The position numbers and the translations under genes were made by a program. A model generated the notes under the pieces. The model searched no databases and was not told the origin of the DNA. It saw only the letters and a program-made list of their open reading frames with translations. Of a stretch of 64,000 bases of DNA, positions 1 through 8,450 are shown piece by piece; within the stretch, counting starts at the first letter, position 1; each line of letters starts with the position of its first letter. The stretch covers positions 18,589 through 82,588 of the forward strand of contig JBGTBR010000001.1 of assembly GCA_041749255.1 (NCBI GenBank). The letters are read 5' to 3'. The DNA comes from JABDLO01 sp041749255. Lineage in GTDB: Bacteria; Bacteroidota; Bacteroidia; Chitinophagales; Saprospiraceae.

Positions 1-1411
1 ATCTGGAAAGCCTGAATTCCGCACCTATATACAAACCTCTTTCATTGACCGGTTGTCCAGCTTCTCCAAATGCGTTGGCGTTGATAACCTGATAATCTCT
101 GGAGTAATTCCTGTATAAAATGGCTACATCTAACTTGGGGTGCAAAACGGTCTGGACACCAGACAACAAAGCCGTGCCTCCATTACTGCTCATAGCAGTT
201 TCTGAAAAAAAATTAAAATTTTTATAGCGGTATGAAAGGTCAGCACTATAATTATCCAGACTTTGACCGCTAAAAGCAAATCTTCTGTATAGGAAATCGG
301 TAGGTATTAATGCTTTGTCAAATGAAGTGTGTAAGTAATTGGCACCAATCCTCAATCCGCCGAGATTGTATTTCATTATACTTCCAAAGTTGGTTTGCAC
401 CACGCTTCCTTTTCTGTCGATCTCGCTTTGTGTCCTGTGAAAGCCAGAGGGATTTATACTTGTAAAAGAACTAAAACCATCATCAAATGTCGTATCTATT
501 TCAACTGTGCCATTGGTTCTCTTCCTTGAATAGAAACCTGTGATTTCCAGATTTTTATTTAATTGCAAGGAAGATGCACCCCCTCTGAAAAAGTTGGTCT
601 CGTTGATCGATGTGTAAGGACGAATAGCTCTGCCACCTCTTTTTATATTGATGACCTGTGTAGATTTACCAGACCCAAAAGTATTATGAAGAATCAATCC
701 CTGACCCATACTTATCGTATAATCACCTAAAGAGAGGGATTTAAATTTAGATCTTGGGTTGTAATAATGAATGAATGCTGAATTAAAATCAAAACCCTGA
801 CGATTCGAGCCCTTAAAAAATTCCTCTCCAGGATCCTTTTCTCCCGTGAATCCCCATCTTAAGGTGTTGTTGTAGTTGTATTGATATCGGAGAAATAGAT
901 CGTTTTGGTCGCCCAAATACTGGGGATTTCTTTCCGCATCAAATCCAGCTCTTTGCTGAACGACCCGTTTGATTCTGGAAATGACTTCATGGCGACCCGT
1001 TGAAATCATTTTCCTGAATTCAACAGCATCTACAACTCTTTCCTTAACGGTAATAAAGGGTAGTACTCTTTCGATGGTAATGATATTCCAGCCTGGTATG
1101 GCCTGCAATTCGTAAATGCTTAAAAGTTCACCGTAACTATCTCTGTAGTCTAATAGTGCAAGGATTTGATGCTGATGTAAAAGATTTAGAAAATTTAATT
1201 CATCGTAGGTAGCCTTGTTTACATTCAGAGGATTAACTACATAAAAGCTAAGTTGATCCCAGGTATTAAAAATATCCAGATCCCCTTCCACTTCATCGGT
1301 TTCCACTATATTTTCAAGATCACTCTGATCAATGATGAAAATGGAATCAGTCTGTGTAAAAATCGAAGACACAGATACCAATCCTATACCTATGCACAAA
1401 AACCACCTCAT
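1..1411 (-). CDS. Helix-hairpin-helix/beta-barrel protein, partial (3' end outside window)
   Basis: Reading leftward from an ATG at 1411, an open frame of about 470 codons runs off the left edge without a stop. The first 20 residues (MRWFLCIGIGLVSVSSIFTQ) look like a Sec signal peptide. Around residues 55-105 there is a ComEA-like helix-hairpin-helix stretch (NPLNVNKATYDELNFL, then YGELLSIYELQAIPG). The rest is rich in aromatic, Gly and Asn residues with alternating strands, as in an outer-membrane beta-barrel. Bacteroidota have many HhH proteins of this build with no assigned function; the HhH part may act in protein contact rather than DNA binding, since it would lie outside the cytoplasm. 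Its ATG overlaps the stop of the upstream gene as ATGA, so the two are probably translationally coupled. The family is inferred from motifs; the function is unknown. Confidence 0.75.
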   Translation of the reverse strand, partial: MRWFLCIGIGLVSVSSIFTQTDSIFIIDQSDLENIVETDEVEGDLDIFNTWDQLSFYVVNPLNVNKATYDELNFLNLLHQHQILALLDYRDSYGELLSIYELQAIPGWNIITIERVLPFITVKERVVDAVEFRKMISTGRHEVISRIKRVVQQRAGFDAERNPQYLGDQNDLFLRYQYNYNNTLRWGFTGEKDPGEEFFKGSNRQGFDFNSAFIHYYNPRSKFKSLSLGDYTISMGQGLILHNTFGSGKSTQVINIKRGGRAIRPYTSINETNFFRGGASSLQLNKNLEITGFYSRKRTNGTVEIDTTFDDGFSSFTSINPSGFHRTQSEIDRKGSVVQTNFGSIMKYNLGGLRIGANYLHTSFDKALIPTDFLYRRFAFSGQSLDNYSADLSYRYKNFNFFSETAMSSNGGTALLSGVQTVLHPKLDVAILYRNYSRDYQVINANAFGEAGQPVNERGLYIGAEFRLSR

Positions 1412-2976
1412 TTGTATAATTTGTGATCGAGATAGTCAGAGTAATCTTTCTTTATCAACTCTTCCATTGTTTTGTTTTGTTCGAGTGATCTGATCCAATC
1501 AATAAAGTTAAAATAAATAAAAGGACGTCTGTGATAATTATCTTTAAAAAGGGATATTAATTTTTTTCTGAGCAATTGCAATTGTGTTTTTGTGATCATA
1601 TCTTTCTCACTTTTCACCGAACCAATAAATCGAATAACCTCTTTCTGAACGGGATTGCTTTCCTTATGGGTTTTAAAATACCTGTTGACGGATGGTATCA
1701 GATTTTGAATCAATTCGTAATGGCCCAAATGAAAATGAGCGATGAGTTGCAATATTCGAGTATAGCAAAGAACTTCATTTCTCAGCTTTGATTGCTCAAA
1801 CTCGTATATCTTATTCAAATAGTCTATGGCTCCAGGGTAGTCACCTTTGGCCAATAGAGACCAGGCCATTTTATAGAAATAGGTGATTTGTCGATGTTTG
1901 TCCAACACATGATCAAAGCGTTTCATTTCATTTGTAATATCCGGAAATGATGCAACCACTTCACTGAATTCACCTTTTAGAAAGTGATTGTTAATGCGGG
2001 CATTCCAACCGTAAATAAACCATGTTAATTGAGACGTGGCATTAAAGGATGAATGGTAATTTTCATAAAACTCTTCAAATTTTCTTATGTACTTCCTGAA
2101 TCCATCCCTGTGATTCATGTAGAAGGAAGTCGTGAGCAGATAGTGGACGCCACGCATGAATAGATCAGGATCTTTTTCCATCATATAAGGACGTTGGAGA
2201 AAGGTATCGACCCAAATTTTACAATGACGGTAACACATAGGTAGATTGAGGCAGGTGTAATAATACCACATGTAAGCCTGATGGAGGTATACTTTTTCAA
2301 AGAAACCATGGGTATTCCTGCTCACTGATCTGAGGTTTGAGTAAAAGTAATCTCTGGTTATAAATCGATCCAATTCACTCCGTGCATGTCCTTTTTTGAT
2401 ATAGAGACCATGAATTTTTAAGTTGAGATTCACCAGGTCTGAAGCATTGGATATGATCTCTTTTTTTTGTTGTGACTGATCGATGAGCCATTCTACCTTA
2501 TTTTCTATTTGTCTGCTTCGGGTTATATGTCGGGATTCTATTAGTTTTTCAAATTCAAGAACTTCGAAAAGAAGCAATTCCTGATTGGCTTTTTCAGCAA
2601 TCGATTTGGCTTTGTCTAGAATTTTAAGGGCTTGCAGATAAAGTCCCTTTCCATACAGGATTTCTGCATAGTCGATCAGTTCCCTTACCTGAAGTCTGAT
2701 TTCTTTTTTATTGTGTATAAGACGAAGAGAGGTAATGATTTGGGTATACAGATGGCGTTTGATATTGATCAGGTTTGCCGGACTTACTTCGGGGAGTTTT
2801 CGCGATAAAGTTCCTTCGTCCAGAATATCCATTTTATCCAAAATATCGAATAGCCTGATGAACAATGGATTTTTATTGCTCTCCAGCCTCTTAACAAAAA
2901 GTCTGAAATTTCTCTTTTCAGCCTTGTCGAGACTTTTTATCAATTGAAAAAGCTGGTCGGTGTGAGCAATAGGCAT
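1408..2976 (-). CDS. Conserved hypothetical helical (TPR-like) protein, 522 aa
   Basis: A 522-residue soluble protein with no signal peptide or membrane segment. It is Lys/Leu/Tyr-rich and looks all-helical; stretches such as residues 108-135 (LYGKGLYLQALKILDKAKSI) resemble TPR hairpins, and similar repeats seem to continue toward the C-terminus. The first 50 residues (QLIKSLDKAEKRNFRLFVKR) form a basic helical segment. I do not recognise a named family; proteins of this type are annotated as hypothetical in Bacteroidota. Its stop overlaps the start of the HhH/beta-barrel gene by 4 bases, so the two are probably one transcription unit beginning near 2977. The function is not inferred. Confidence 0.8.
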   Translation of the reverse strand: MPIAHTDQLFQLIKSLDKAEKRNFRLFVKRLESNKNPLFIRLFDILDKMDILDEGTLSRKLPEVSPANLINIKRHLYTQIITSLRLIHNKKEIRLQVRELIDYAEILYGKGLYLQALKILDKAKSIAEKANQELLLFEVLEFEKLIESRHITRSRQIENKVEWLIDQSQQKKEIISNASDLVNLNLKIHGLYIKKGHARSELDRFITRDYFYSNLRSVSRNTHGFFEKVYLHQAYMWYYYTCLNLPMCYRHCKIWVDTFLQRPYMMEKDPDLFMRGVHYLLTTSFYMNHRDGFRKYIRKFEEFYENYHSSFNATSQLTWFIYGWNARINNHFLKGEFSEVVASFPDITNEMKRFDHVLDKHRQITYFYKMAWSLLAKGDYPGAIDYLNKIYEFEQSKLRNEVLCYTRILQLIAHFHLGHYELIQNLIPSVNRYFKTHKESNPVQKEVIRFIGSVKSEKDMITKTQLQLLRKKLISLFKDNYHRRPFIYFNFIDWIRSLEQNKTMEELIKKDYSDYLDHKLYK

Positions 2977-3089
2977 AACAGGTGCTTACTGTGTAAATTA
3001 TTGATGATCAATTAATAGGGGTAAAGTTATACTTTTTGACGATAGCATATATGCAAAAAAACGACTATAACTGTATCAATCTTACGAAA

Positions 3090-3097
3090 TACTTTTG
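3090..3097 (+). promoter_or_regulatory. Putative Bacteroidota -7 box upstream of glutamine synthetase
   Basis: TACTTTTG matches the Bacteroidota -7 consensus TAnnTTTG and lies 37 bases before the glutamine synthetase ATG. I do not see a clear TTTG element at the usual -33 spacing, so the call rests on the -7 box and its position only. Confidence 0.3.
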
Positions 3098-3134
3098 ATA
3101 CCATTATTAATACACTATTTAAAAATGTAGATGA

Positions 3135-4151
3135 ATGTCAAGAGTTAAATTAGAGTACATTTGGTTGGATGGCTATGTACCCACCCAAATGATGCGTAGC
3201 AAAACCAAAATTATTGATGCTGAAAAGTTTACCGGTAAACCCGAAGATTGCCCTATGTGGTCTTTTGATGGTTCTTCAACCAATCAGGCTACAGGCAGTA
3301 ATTCTGATTGTCTGTTACAGCCAGTCAGGCTCTTTACAGATCCCGATCGGGAGAATGGATATCTGGTCATTTGTGAGGTTTTAAATCCAGACAGGAGTCC
3401 ACATGCCTCCAATTCAAGAGGCAGGATCAAAGATGATGATAATGATTTCTGGTTTGGATTTGAACAGGAGTACACGTTTTGGGATTTAGATCACCACACT
3501 CCACTTGGTTTTCCTGCCTCAGGTTATTTTCCACCTCCACAAGGTCCATATTATTGTTCTGTAGGTGCTGAATACGCTGTTGGCAGAGAAATGACAGAAA
3601 AGCACCTGGAACAATGCATTCGCGCCGGTATTCATATAGAGGGAATCAATGCAGAAGTGATGAAAGGCCAGTGGGAGTATCAGATTTTTGCAAAGGGAGC
3701 CAAAGAGGCTGGAGATCAGTTATGGGCAGCCAGGTATTTAATGGAGCGGGTAGGAGAGGAGTATGGAGTTCGGATAAACCTGCACCCAAAACCTGTTCAG
3801 GGAGACTGGAACGGATCTGGTATGCATACCAATTTTTCCAACTCTACATTGAGGAATGCAGGTAAAAAAGAAATCTTTGAAGAAATATGTGAGAAGTTCC
3901 GTCCAAAAGAAAGAATTGAAGCTGCTTTTGCCGTGTATGGAGCTGACAATGGTATGAGGTTAACTGGCAGACACGAAACCCAGAGTATGGATAAATTTTC
4001 GTATGGTGTTTCTGACCGAGGAGCATCTATAAGGATACCGATAGCAGTGGTAGAAAATGGATGGAAAGGTTACCTTGAAGACAGAAGGCCAGCGTCCAAT
4101 GCTGACCCCTATAAAGTTGCAGCGTTTATTGTCAATACGGTGAAGTCTTAA
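3135..4151 (+). CDS. glnII: Glutamine synthetase type II (GSII, eukaryote-like)
   Basis: Converts glutamate, ammonia and ATP to glutamine in the cytoplasm. The 338-residue length and the motif set are those of type II enzymes, not the ~470-residue GSI or ~730-residue GSIII. Visible are the beta-grasp start (LEYIWLDGY), the metal-binding GFEQEYTF (E110, E112), GQWEYQI (179-184), the ATP-site HTNFS (H231) and GRHET near the C-terminus, followed by RIPIAV. It carries no GSI-type adenylylation loop. It stands alone, with a promoter-like box upstream and a hairpin terminator downstream, so it is probably monocistronic. GSII is common in eukaryotes and some bacteria such as rhizobia and actinomycetes, and is also found in some Bacteroidota. 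No PII or ammonium transporter gene is nearby. Confidence 0.95.
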   Translation: MSRVKLEYIWLDGYVPTQMMRSKTKIIDAEKFTGKPEDCPMWSFDGSSTNQATGSNSDCLLQPVRLFTDPDRENGYLVICEVLNPDRSPHASNSRGRIKDDDNDFWFGFEQEYTFWDLDHHTPLGFPASGYFPPPQGPYYCSVGAEYAVGREMTEKHLEQCIRAGIHIEGINAEVMKGQWEYQIFAKGAKEAGDQLWAARYLMERVGEEYGVRINLHPKPVQGDWNGSGMHTNFSNSTLRNAGKKEIFEEICEKFRPKERIEAAFAVYGADNGMRLTGRHETQSMDKFSYGVSDRGASIRIPIAVVENGWKGYLEDRRPASNADPYKVAAFIVNTVKS

Positions 4152-4186
4152 ATTGTCATCATATTTTTTGAATAGTTCAATTCAAT

Positions 4187-4219
4187 ATGGGGCTGTCTTA
4201 GCGGATGGCTCCATTTTTT
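4187..4219 (+). terminator. Rho-independent terminator after glutamine synthetase
   Basis: ATGGGGCT (4187-4194) pairs with GGCTCCAT (4207-4214) in an 8-bp stem with two G-U pairs, followed by a run of six T. It begins 36 bases after the glutamine synthetase stop, on the coding strand. Confidence 0.6.
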
Positions 4220-4247
4220 CATTATATTGGGTCATCATACAAATGTA

Positions 4248-4742
4248 ATGTCTATGGCAGGACCTATATCTCAGCGAATGTTGAAGAAATTAACCAATCC
4301 GTGGAAGTTCAGGCTTGGAATGTGGATGCGTTTACCATCAGTGGCATTTTGGAGGGTGAGGCTGGATTCGTTAACAGAGAATGAATGCACTGTTTCCATT
4401 CCATATTCATGGTTCACAAAAAACCCTTTTAAGTCGTTATATTTCGCTGCCATGGCTGGAGCCGGAGAGCTTTCCACAGGATTGTTGGGTATTCTGCATA
4501 CGGCAGACCGGGGTAATTGGTCCACATTAGTGATAGGATTTCGCGCGGAGTACTATAAAAAAGCAACAGGTAGGATACGTTTTTCCTGTGACCAGGGGCA
4601 GAAATTGGTTGATTTACTCGATAGAATTGAGAAATCAAGCGATCCGGCTACGATTGAGATGGTATCTGTTGCAACAAATAAAGAGGGAATCGAAGTAGCC
4701 AAAATCTTTGTTACCTGGTCTTATAAATACAAAGGCGAGTGA
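4248..4742 (+). CDS. DUF4442 / hotdog-fold thioesterase-like protein
   Basis: A protein of about 164 residues resembling the DUF4442 branch of the hotdog superfamily, whose members resemble PaaI/YiiD acyl-CoA thioesterases. Support comes from the central hydrophobic helix preceded by NPFKSLYFAAMAGAGELSTG (the usual 'hotdog' helix) and the strand pattern after it (TLVIGFRAEYYKKATGRIRF, VSVATNKEGIEVAKIFVTW). The substrate cannot be read from the sequence and the active-site residue is uncertain. The frame opens at a TTG at 4227, but the ATG at 4248 (or 4254) is a more natural start because the upstream stretch overlaps the tail of the terminator region. It may be expressed separately from glutamine synthetase, since the terminator lies between them. 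Confidence 0.7.
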   Translation: MSMAGPISQRMLKKLTNPWKFRLGMWMRLPSVAFWRVRLDSLTENECTVSIPYSWFTKNPFKSLYFAAMAGAGELSTGLLGILHTADRGNWSTLVIGFRAEYYKKATGRIRFSCDQGQKLVDLLDRIEKSSDPATIEMVSVATNKEGIEVAKIFVTWSYKYKGE

Positions 4743-4827
4743 ACCAATCTTATTTACAGGTCAAAAAGGTTTGAAGGTAAGCCTTTCATGTCCTTGATAT
4801 TTCAAATTAATCAGCCTGCGGGGGATA

Positions 4828-4997
4828 CTTGTGTTGTGTCACATGTATTCTGACGGTTAAGTCGAAGGTATTTTTCTGGCTGTTGAGAAAAAAAAATGCG
4901 CGCATCCGCCTCTGGCGGACGTAAGGATTTTTTTCCGAAAACAGGCTGGAAAAGAGCAAGACTTGGACTGTCAAGAATATGTGTGACACGACACTAG
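4828..4997. mobile_element. MITE-like element, copy 1
   Basis: A 170-base non-coding segment with terminal inverted repeats: CTTGTGTTGTGTCACA at 4828-4843 and TGTGACACGACACTAG at 4982-4997 match at 14 of 16 positions. A second, diverged copy lies inverted at 22116-22280 and aligns over its whole length, including a run of A, a small internal hairpin (CCGCC..GGCGG near 4908-4920) and the GTAAGGATT core. There is no transposase inside. No certain target-site duplication is visible. It sits between two convergent genes. Confidence 0.6.
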
Positions 4998-5018
4998 CCA
5001 CGCAATCTCTGAAATTCA

Positions 5019-6137
5019 TTAATTATTCAGAATCTCATCTACCGGATGGTATGGAAGATTAAATGCCTCTGCTACACCTTGGTACACAACTTTTCCATGT
5101 ACCACATTGAGACCTGTTTTTAATTCAAAATTTTCTCTGCATGCTTTTTTCCATCCTTTATTGGCAAGCTGAATGGCATAGGGCAGGGTAGCGTTTGTCA
5201 GAGCGATGGTCGAGGTATAAGGTACAGCACCCGGCATATTAGCTACACAGTAGTGTACTACATCATCGATGATATAAGTAGGGTCATCATGGGTTGTGGG
5301 TCTGCAAGTTTCCATGCATCCACCCTGATCCACTGCCACATCTACGAGCACAGTTCCCGGCAACATATCTTTCAGCATATCTCTGGTAATGAGATTTGGA
5401 GCTTTAGCTCCCGGAATAAGCACGGCTCCGATAATGAGTTCGTGGGTTTTGATTAACTCTCTGATTGTAAGCTCATTGGAATACATAGTGGTCACATTGG
5501 GTGGCATGACATCTGCAAGGTAACGCAACCGTTTTAAACTTATATCTAAAATGTTAACATTCGCCCCGAGACCTGCTGCCATTTTCGCCGCTTGAGTGCC
5601 CACTACACCCCCTCCTAAAATAAGCACTTTTGCCGGAGGTACTCCGGGAACTCCTCCCAGTAATACACCTCGACCTTGCTGAGGTTTTTCCAGGTACTTA
5701 GCTCCCTGCTGAATGGCCATCCTTCCTGCTACTTCCGACATAGGTACCAAAAGGGGTAGACTCCTGTCTGATGATTCTACTGTCTCATATGCAAGACAAA
5801 CAGCGCCGCTTTTTATCATGGCCATGGTTAATGGTTCATAAGATGCAAAGTGGAAATAGGTAAAAACCAATTGATCCTCCCGAATTAGTCCATATTCTTT
5901 TTCTATGGGTTCTTTTACCTTAATGATCATATCTGCCGTACGATAGATATCCTCAATGGTAGGGAGAATTTTAGCCCCTGCCTGTATATAAGCATCATTT
6001 ACAAAACCCGATCCTTCTCCTGCACCGGATTGTACGTAAATAGTATGTCCGCGTTTATGTAATTCAAGTACCCCTGCAGGAGTCAGGGCTACTCTGTTTT
6101 CGCTTGATTTAATTTCTATAGGTACTCCAATAATCAT
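5019..6137 (-). CDS. ald: Alanine dehydrogenase
   Basis: Catalyses the NAD-dependent interconversion of L-alanine with pyruvate and ammonia in the cytoplasm. The 372-residue length is standard. The catalytic residues occur at their usual numbers: K75 in KVKEP and H96 in FTYFHFAS. The Rossmann motif is ILGGGVVGTQAAKMAAGLGA (about residues 172-191), and the C-terminal signature VANMPGAVPYTSTIALTNAT is intact. It is transcribed alone, away from the alpha/beta hydrolase gene. A 13-bp palindrome about 90 bases upstream of its start could be an operator. Together with the glutamine synthetase nearby it would handle ammonia and amino-acid nitrogen, though the two genes face different ways and need not be co-regulated. 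Confidence 0.96.
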   Translation of the reverse strand: MIIGVPIEIKSSENRVALTPAGVLELHKRGHTIYVQSGAGEGSGFVNDAYIQAGAKILPTIEDIYRTADMIIKVKEPIEKEYGLIREDQLVFTYFHFASYEPLTMAMIKSGAVCLAYETVESSDRSLPLLVPMSEVAGRMAIQQGAKYLEKPQQGRGVLLGGVPGVPPAKVLILGGGVVGTQAAKMAAGLGANVNILDISLKRLRYLADVMPPNVTTMYSNELTIRELIKTHELIIGAVLIPGAKAPNLITRDMLKDMLPGTVLVDVAVDQGGCMETCRPTTHDDPTYIIDDVVHYCVANMPGAVPYTSTIALTNATLPYAIQLANKGWKKACRENFELKTGLNVVHGKVVYQGVAEAFNLPYHPVDEILNN

Positions 6138-6223
6138 GTCGTTAGGGTTTGTTTGAAAGGAAAAGTAGAAACAGATGCGAAAATAGAGAATTATTCAGAA
6201 TTTTCTTTTCAATATACATATAA

Positions 6224-6236
6224 TGTCTTTTAGACA
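6224..6236. promoter_or_regulatory. Palindrome upstream of ald, possible operator
   Basis: TGTCTTTTAGACA is a perfect 5-bp inverted repeat around a 3-base centre, 87 bases before the ald start. Its size fits a dimeric regulator site, but no regulator gene is adjacent and short palindromes are common in AT-rich DNA. Confidence 0.25.
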
Positions 6237-6378
6237 ATGGAAATAATAAATCAGGATCTTATATTTTAAAATCTCCTTCTGCCAGAGTTCTGTTGTGGCC
6301 AGGCTTTACGAACAATCCACAACAAAACACATCACAAGTCATAATGAAAATATGATAAGCTCATTTATTATTGGTAGA

Positions 6379-6590
6379 TTTACTGTAACTACTCAGCATT
6401 TATTAAAAATGAGTTGTTTGTCATCTTTTTTGCGATAGTATAGACAAATTTGTCCCTTAATCATGGACTATGATCTTCATCTTTCTGGAATGATGACGAA
6501 ATTTAACGTATCCTAATAAAATCTGAGCAATTACCCATTTTAATTCAGCGAACCTATTTATATAATATTTAATTATATAGTTACAGTAAA
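6379..6590. repeat. 13-bp perfect inverted repeat pair bounding 212 bases
   Basis: TTTACTGTAACTA at 6379-6391 is the exact reverse complement of TAGTTACAGTAAA at 6578-6590. The right arm ends 8 bases before the hydrolase ATG. The enclosed 186 bases are non-coding and AT-rich. The pair could be the ends of a small non-autonomous element or two regulator sites. No target-site duplication is visible. Confidence 0.35.
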
Positions 6591-6598
6591 AATACTTA

Positions 6599-7378
6599 AT
6601 GCTACATCACAAAGTTTACAAACATGATACTTCCCGGGAATGGGTAACTTTTATCCATGGAGCAGGCGGTAGCTCTGCCGTTTGGTTCAGGCAGATCAAA
6701 GATTTTAGTCTTCACTTTAACGTTTTACTTATAGATCTGAGAGGCCATGGCAGGTCAAAATTTTCAGTACCTAATATAAAGAACTATACCTTTGAAGTCA
6801 TATCCAGGGATGTTCTACAGGTTTTAAACCATTTAGCCATCAGCTCATCACATTTTGTAGGCATATCTTTGGGATCTATCATAATCAGGGAATTGGCACA
6901 GATAGATAAAAGTAAAGTAAGATCTATGATATTGGGTGGAGCCATCATGCATCTCAATTTCAGATCTCAGATTTTGATGAGATTGGGCATGGTATTTAAA
7001 TCTGTATTGCCTTACATGGTTTTATATAAGATATATGCCTGGATTATCATTCCCAAAAAGAAATACAAGGAGTCACGCTTTATTTTTATAAAAGAAGCGA
7101 GAAAATTATATCAAAAGGAGTTTCTTAGGTGGTTTAAACTCACATCGCATATAAACAAAGTATTGAAAATATTCAGAGATATAGATATTCAGATTCCAAC
7201 ATTATATCTAATGGGAGAAGAAGATTATATGTTTTTACCGGCGGTAAAAACAGTCGCAAAAAATCACAACCTGTCAAAACTGCAGGTCATAAAAAAATCA
7301 GGTCATGTCGTAAACGTGGATCAACCTTTAATTTTTAATGCAACCAGCATCGAATTTATATATGAGCATAGTGCTTAA
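6599..7378 (+). CDS. Alpha/beta hydrolase
   Basis: A 259-residue alpha/beta-hydrolase fold enzyme. The oxyanion motif HGAGGSS (residues 20-26) is followed by the nucleophile elbow GISLGS (S90), and the acid and histidine fit D209 in GEEDYMF and H236 in SGHVVNVDQP, so the triad is complete. There is no signal peptide; the variable cap domain (about 115-195) is basic and hydrophobic (FKSVLPYMVLYKIYAWIIIP), which suggests membrane contact or a lipid-like substrate. The family covers esterases, lipases and C-C hydrolases, so the substrate is unknown. It is divergent from ald and convergent with the DUF2007 gene. Confidence 0.85.
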   Translation: MLHHKVYKHDTSREWVTFIHGAGGSSAVWFRQIKDFSLHFNVLLIDLRGHGRSKFSVPNIKNYTFEVISRDVLQVLNHLAISSSHFVGISLGSIIIRELAQIDKSKVRSMILGGAIMHLNFRSQILMRLGMVFKSVLPYMVLYKIYAWIIIPKKKYKESRFIFIKEARKLYQKEFLRWFKLTSHINKVLKIFRDIDIQIPTLYLMGEEDYMFLPAVKTVAKNHNLSKLQVIKKSGHVVNVDQPLIFNATSIEFIYEHSA

Positions 7379-7402
7379 TACTAATCCTGTATTAGGTTGA
7401 CT

Positions 7403-7618
7403 TTACTTATCACTGCTATTTTCAATGATTTGCATTGCATTTTCATAGTCCTCTTCCAGTACTTTTATAAGAATACCCGATCCGCTAAATATACCTGGAT
7501 TGATTAATACTTCCTGATCGTTTTCAATAAAAGCTTCTATTCCGTTATTTTCTAATAATGCTAAATGCAAGTTAGCCTGCATTCGGTTGTCATATGTTCT
7601 TAAAGTTACCAATTTCAT
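7403..7618 (-). CDS. DUF2007 small protein
   Basis: A 71-residue protein matching the DUF2007 pattern: an N-terminal strand (KLVTLRTYDN), a helix (MQANLHLALLENNGIEAFIEND), a short loop, then ILIKVLEEDYENAMQIIE. The domain has a ferredoxin-like fold and is described only as a putative signal-transducing or ligand-binding module; the molecular role is unknown. It lies 95 bases upstream of nothing on its own strand except the thioredoxin gene, which starts further right, so the thioredoxin and DUF2007 genes could be co-transcribed leftward. Confidence 0.75.
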   Translation of the reverse strand: MKLVTLRTYDNRMQANLHLALLENNGIEAFIENDQEVLINPGIFSGSGILIKVLEEDYENAMQIIENSSDK

Positions 7619-7713
7619 ATTGTGGAATGAATTTGTTGATATTTAAAATTTAAACCCGGAGTATGCCACTCGTTTTGCGAATTGACGTTGGGAAGATAAT
7701 AAAATAAAGTGAA

Positions 7714-8268
7714 TTAGCGATTGTTTTTCACAGGAACAGCGAATGTTTCTCTACTGTACGATTTGGAATATCGATCCCAGGAAGTATTTTTAAAGTGATC
7801 TCCGGCAAAATAGGTGATGATCATTTCCATTTTGGATGAATCAATAAAGCCTGCCAATGGTTGTAATACTTTAAATGATTCATCGAGAAACACTACAGTT
7901 GGTAGCCTGAGATTACCTTTGGTAATTTCAATAGCGAGTTCGTGATAACCCGCTTTACCTTTTCTAATAAATTTATATGTTTTATCGCCGAGAGTAATGT
8001 CGTCCTTATACTCAGCATCAAATTTAATGGGATAATAATTTTGGTTGACAAAATCTACAATGAATTCATTCATAAATGTTTCCTTGTCCATTTTTTTACA
8101 CCACCCACACCACTCTGTATAGACACTGACAAATATCTTTTTGCTGTCATTTCCAGATTTCTCAATAGCTTCTTGCCATGTAACCCATTTTATTTTTTTT
8201 TGGCCTGACAGGTTCCATGAAATGGAGCACAAAACGATGAGCAAAAGAAATACTTTTGAAAAATGCAT
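7714..8268 (-). CDS. Secreted thioredoxin-family protein (WCGWC)
   Basis: A 184-residue thioredoxin-fold protein exported by a signal peptide (residues 1-22, ending LSGQ). The redox motif WCGWC has C54 and C57, followed by KKMDKETF, the pattern of DUF255/Thioredoxin_7 proteins (DsbD-gamma-like, soluble). The cis-Pro is in LRLPTVVFLD. It probably reduces or isomerises disulfides in the periplasm. The C-terminal 35 residues are polar and basic and outside the fold. No DsbD or TlpA partner is nearby. The exact family is inferred from motif and layout. Confidence 0.8.
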   Translation of the reverse strand: MHFSKVFLLLIVLCSISWNLSGQKKIKWVTWQEAIEKSGNDSKKIFVSVYTEWCGWCKKMDKETFMNEFIVDFVNQNYYPIKFDAEYKDDITLGDKTYKFIRKGKAGYHELAIEITKGNLRLPTVVFLDESFKVLQPLAGFIDSSKMEMIITYFAGDHFKNTSWDRYSKSYSRETFAVPVKNNR

Positions 8269-8450
8269 AAAATAAAAGTGTTTAAAAAGATCCTAATACT
8301 TTAATTTTCAATAATTTAATTGAATAGAGCAATAACTTTTATTTAATTGCTTTCAAACCCGGTAGCGGTTGTTTATAATGTACAAAGAACAGCATTTTTT
8401 TTGTAATATCACGATCACAACACTCTTTTAAATGTATTTTAACTCCTTGC

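Larger units (their letters stand above)
6138..6598. other. Intergenic region between ald and alpha/beta hydrolase
   Basis: A divergent AT-rich spacer of 461 bases with no convincing ORF or RNA gene. It contains a short palindrome (6224-6236) and a perfect 13-bp inverted repeat pair (6379-6391 and 6578-6590), both listed separately. Promoters for both flanking genes must lie here. Confidence 0.6.
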
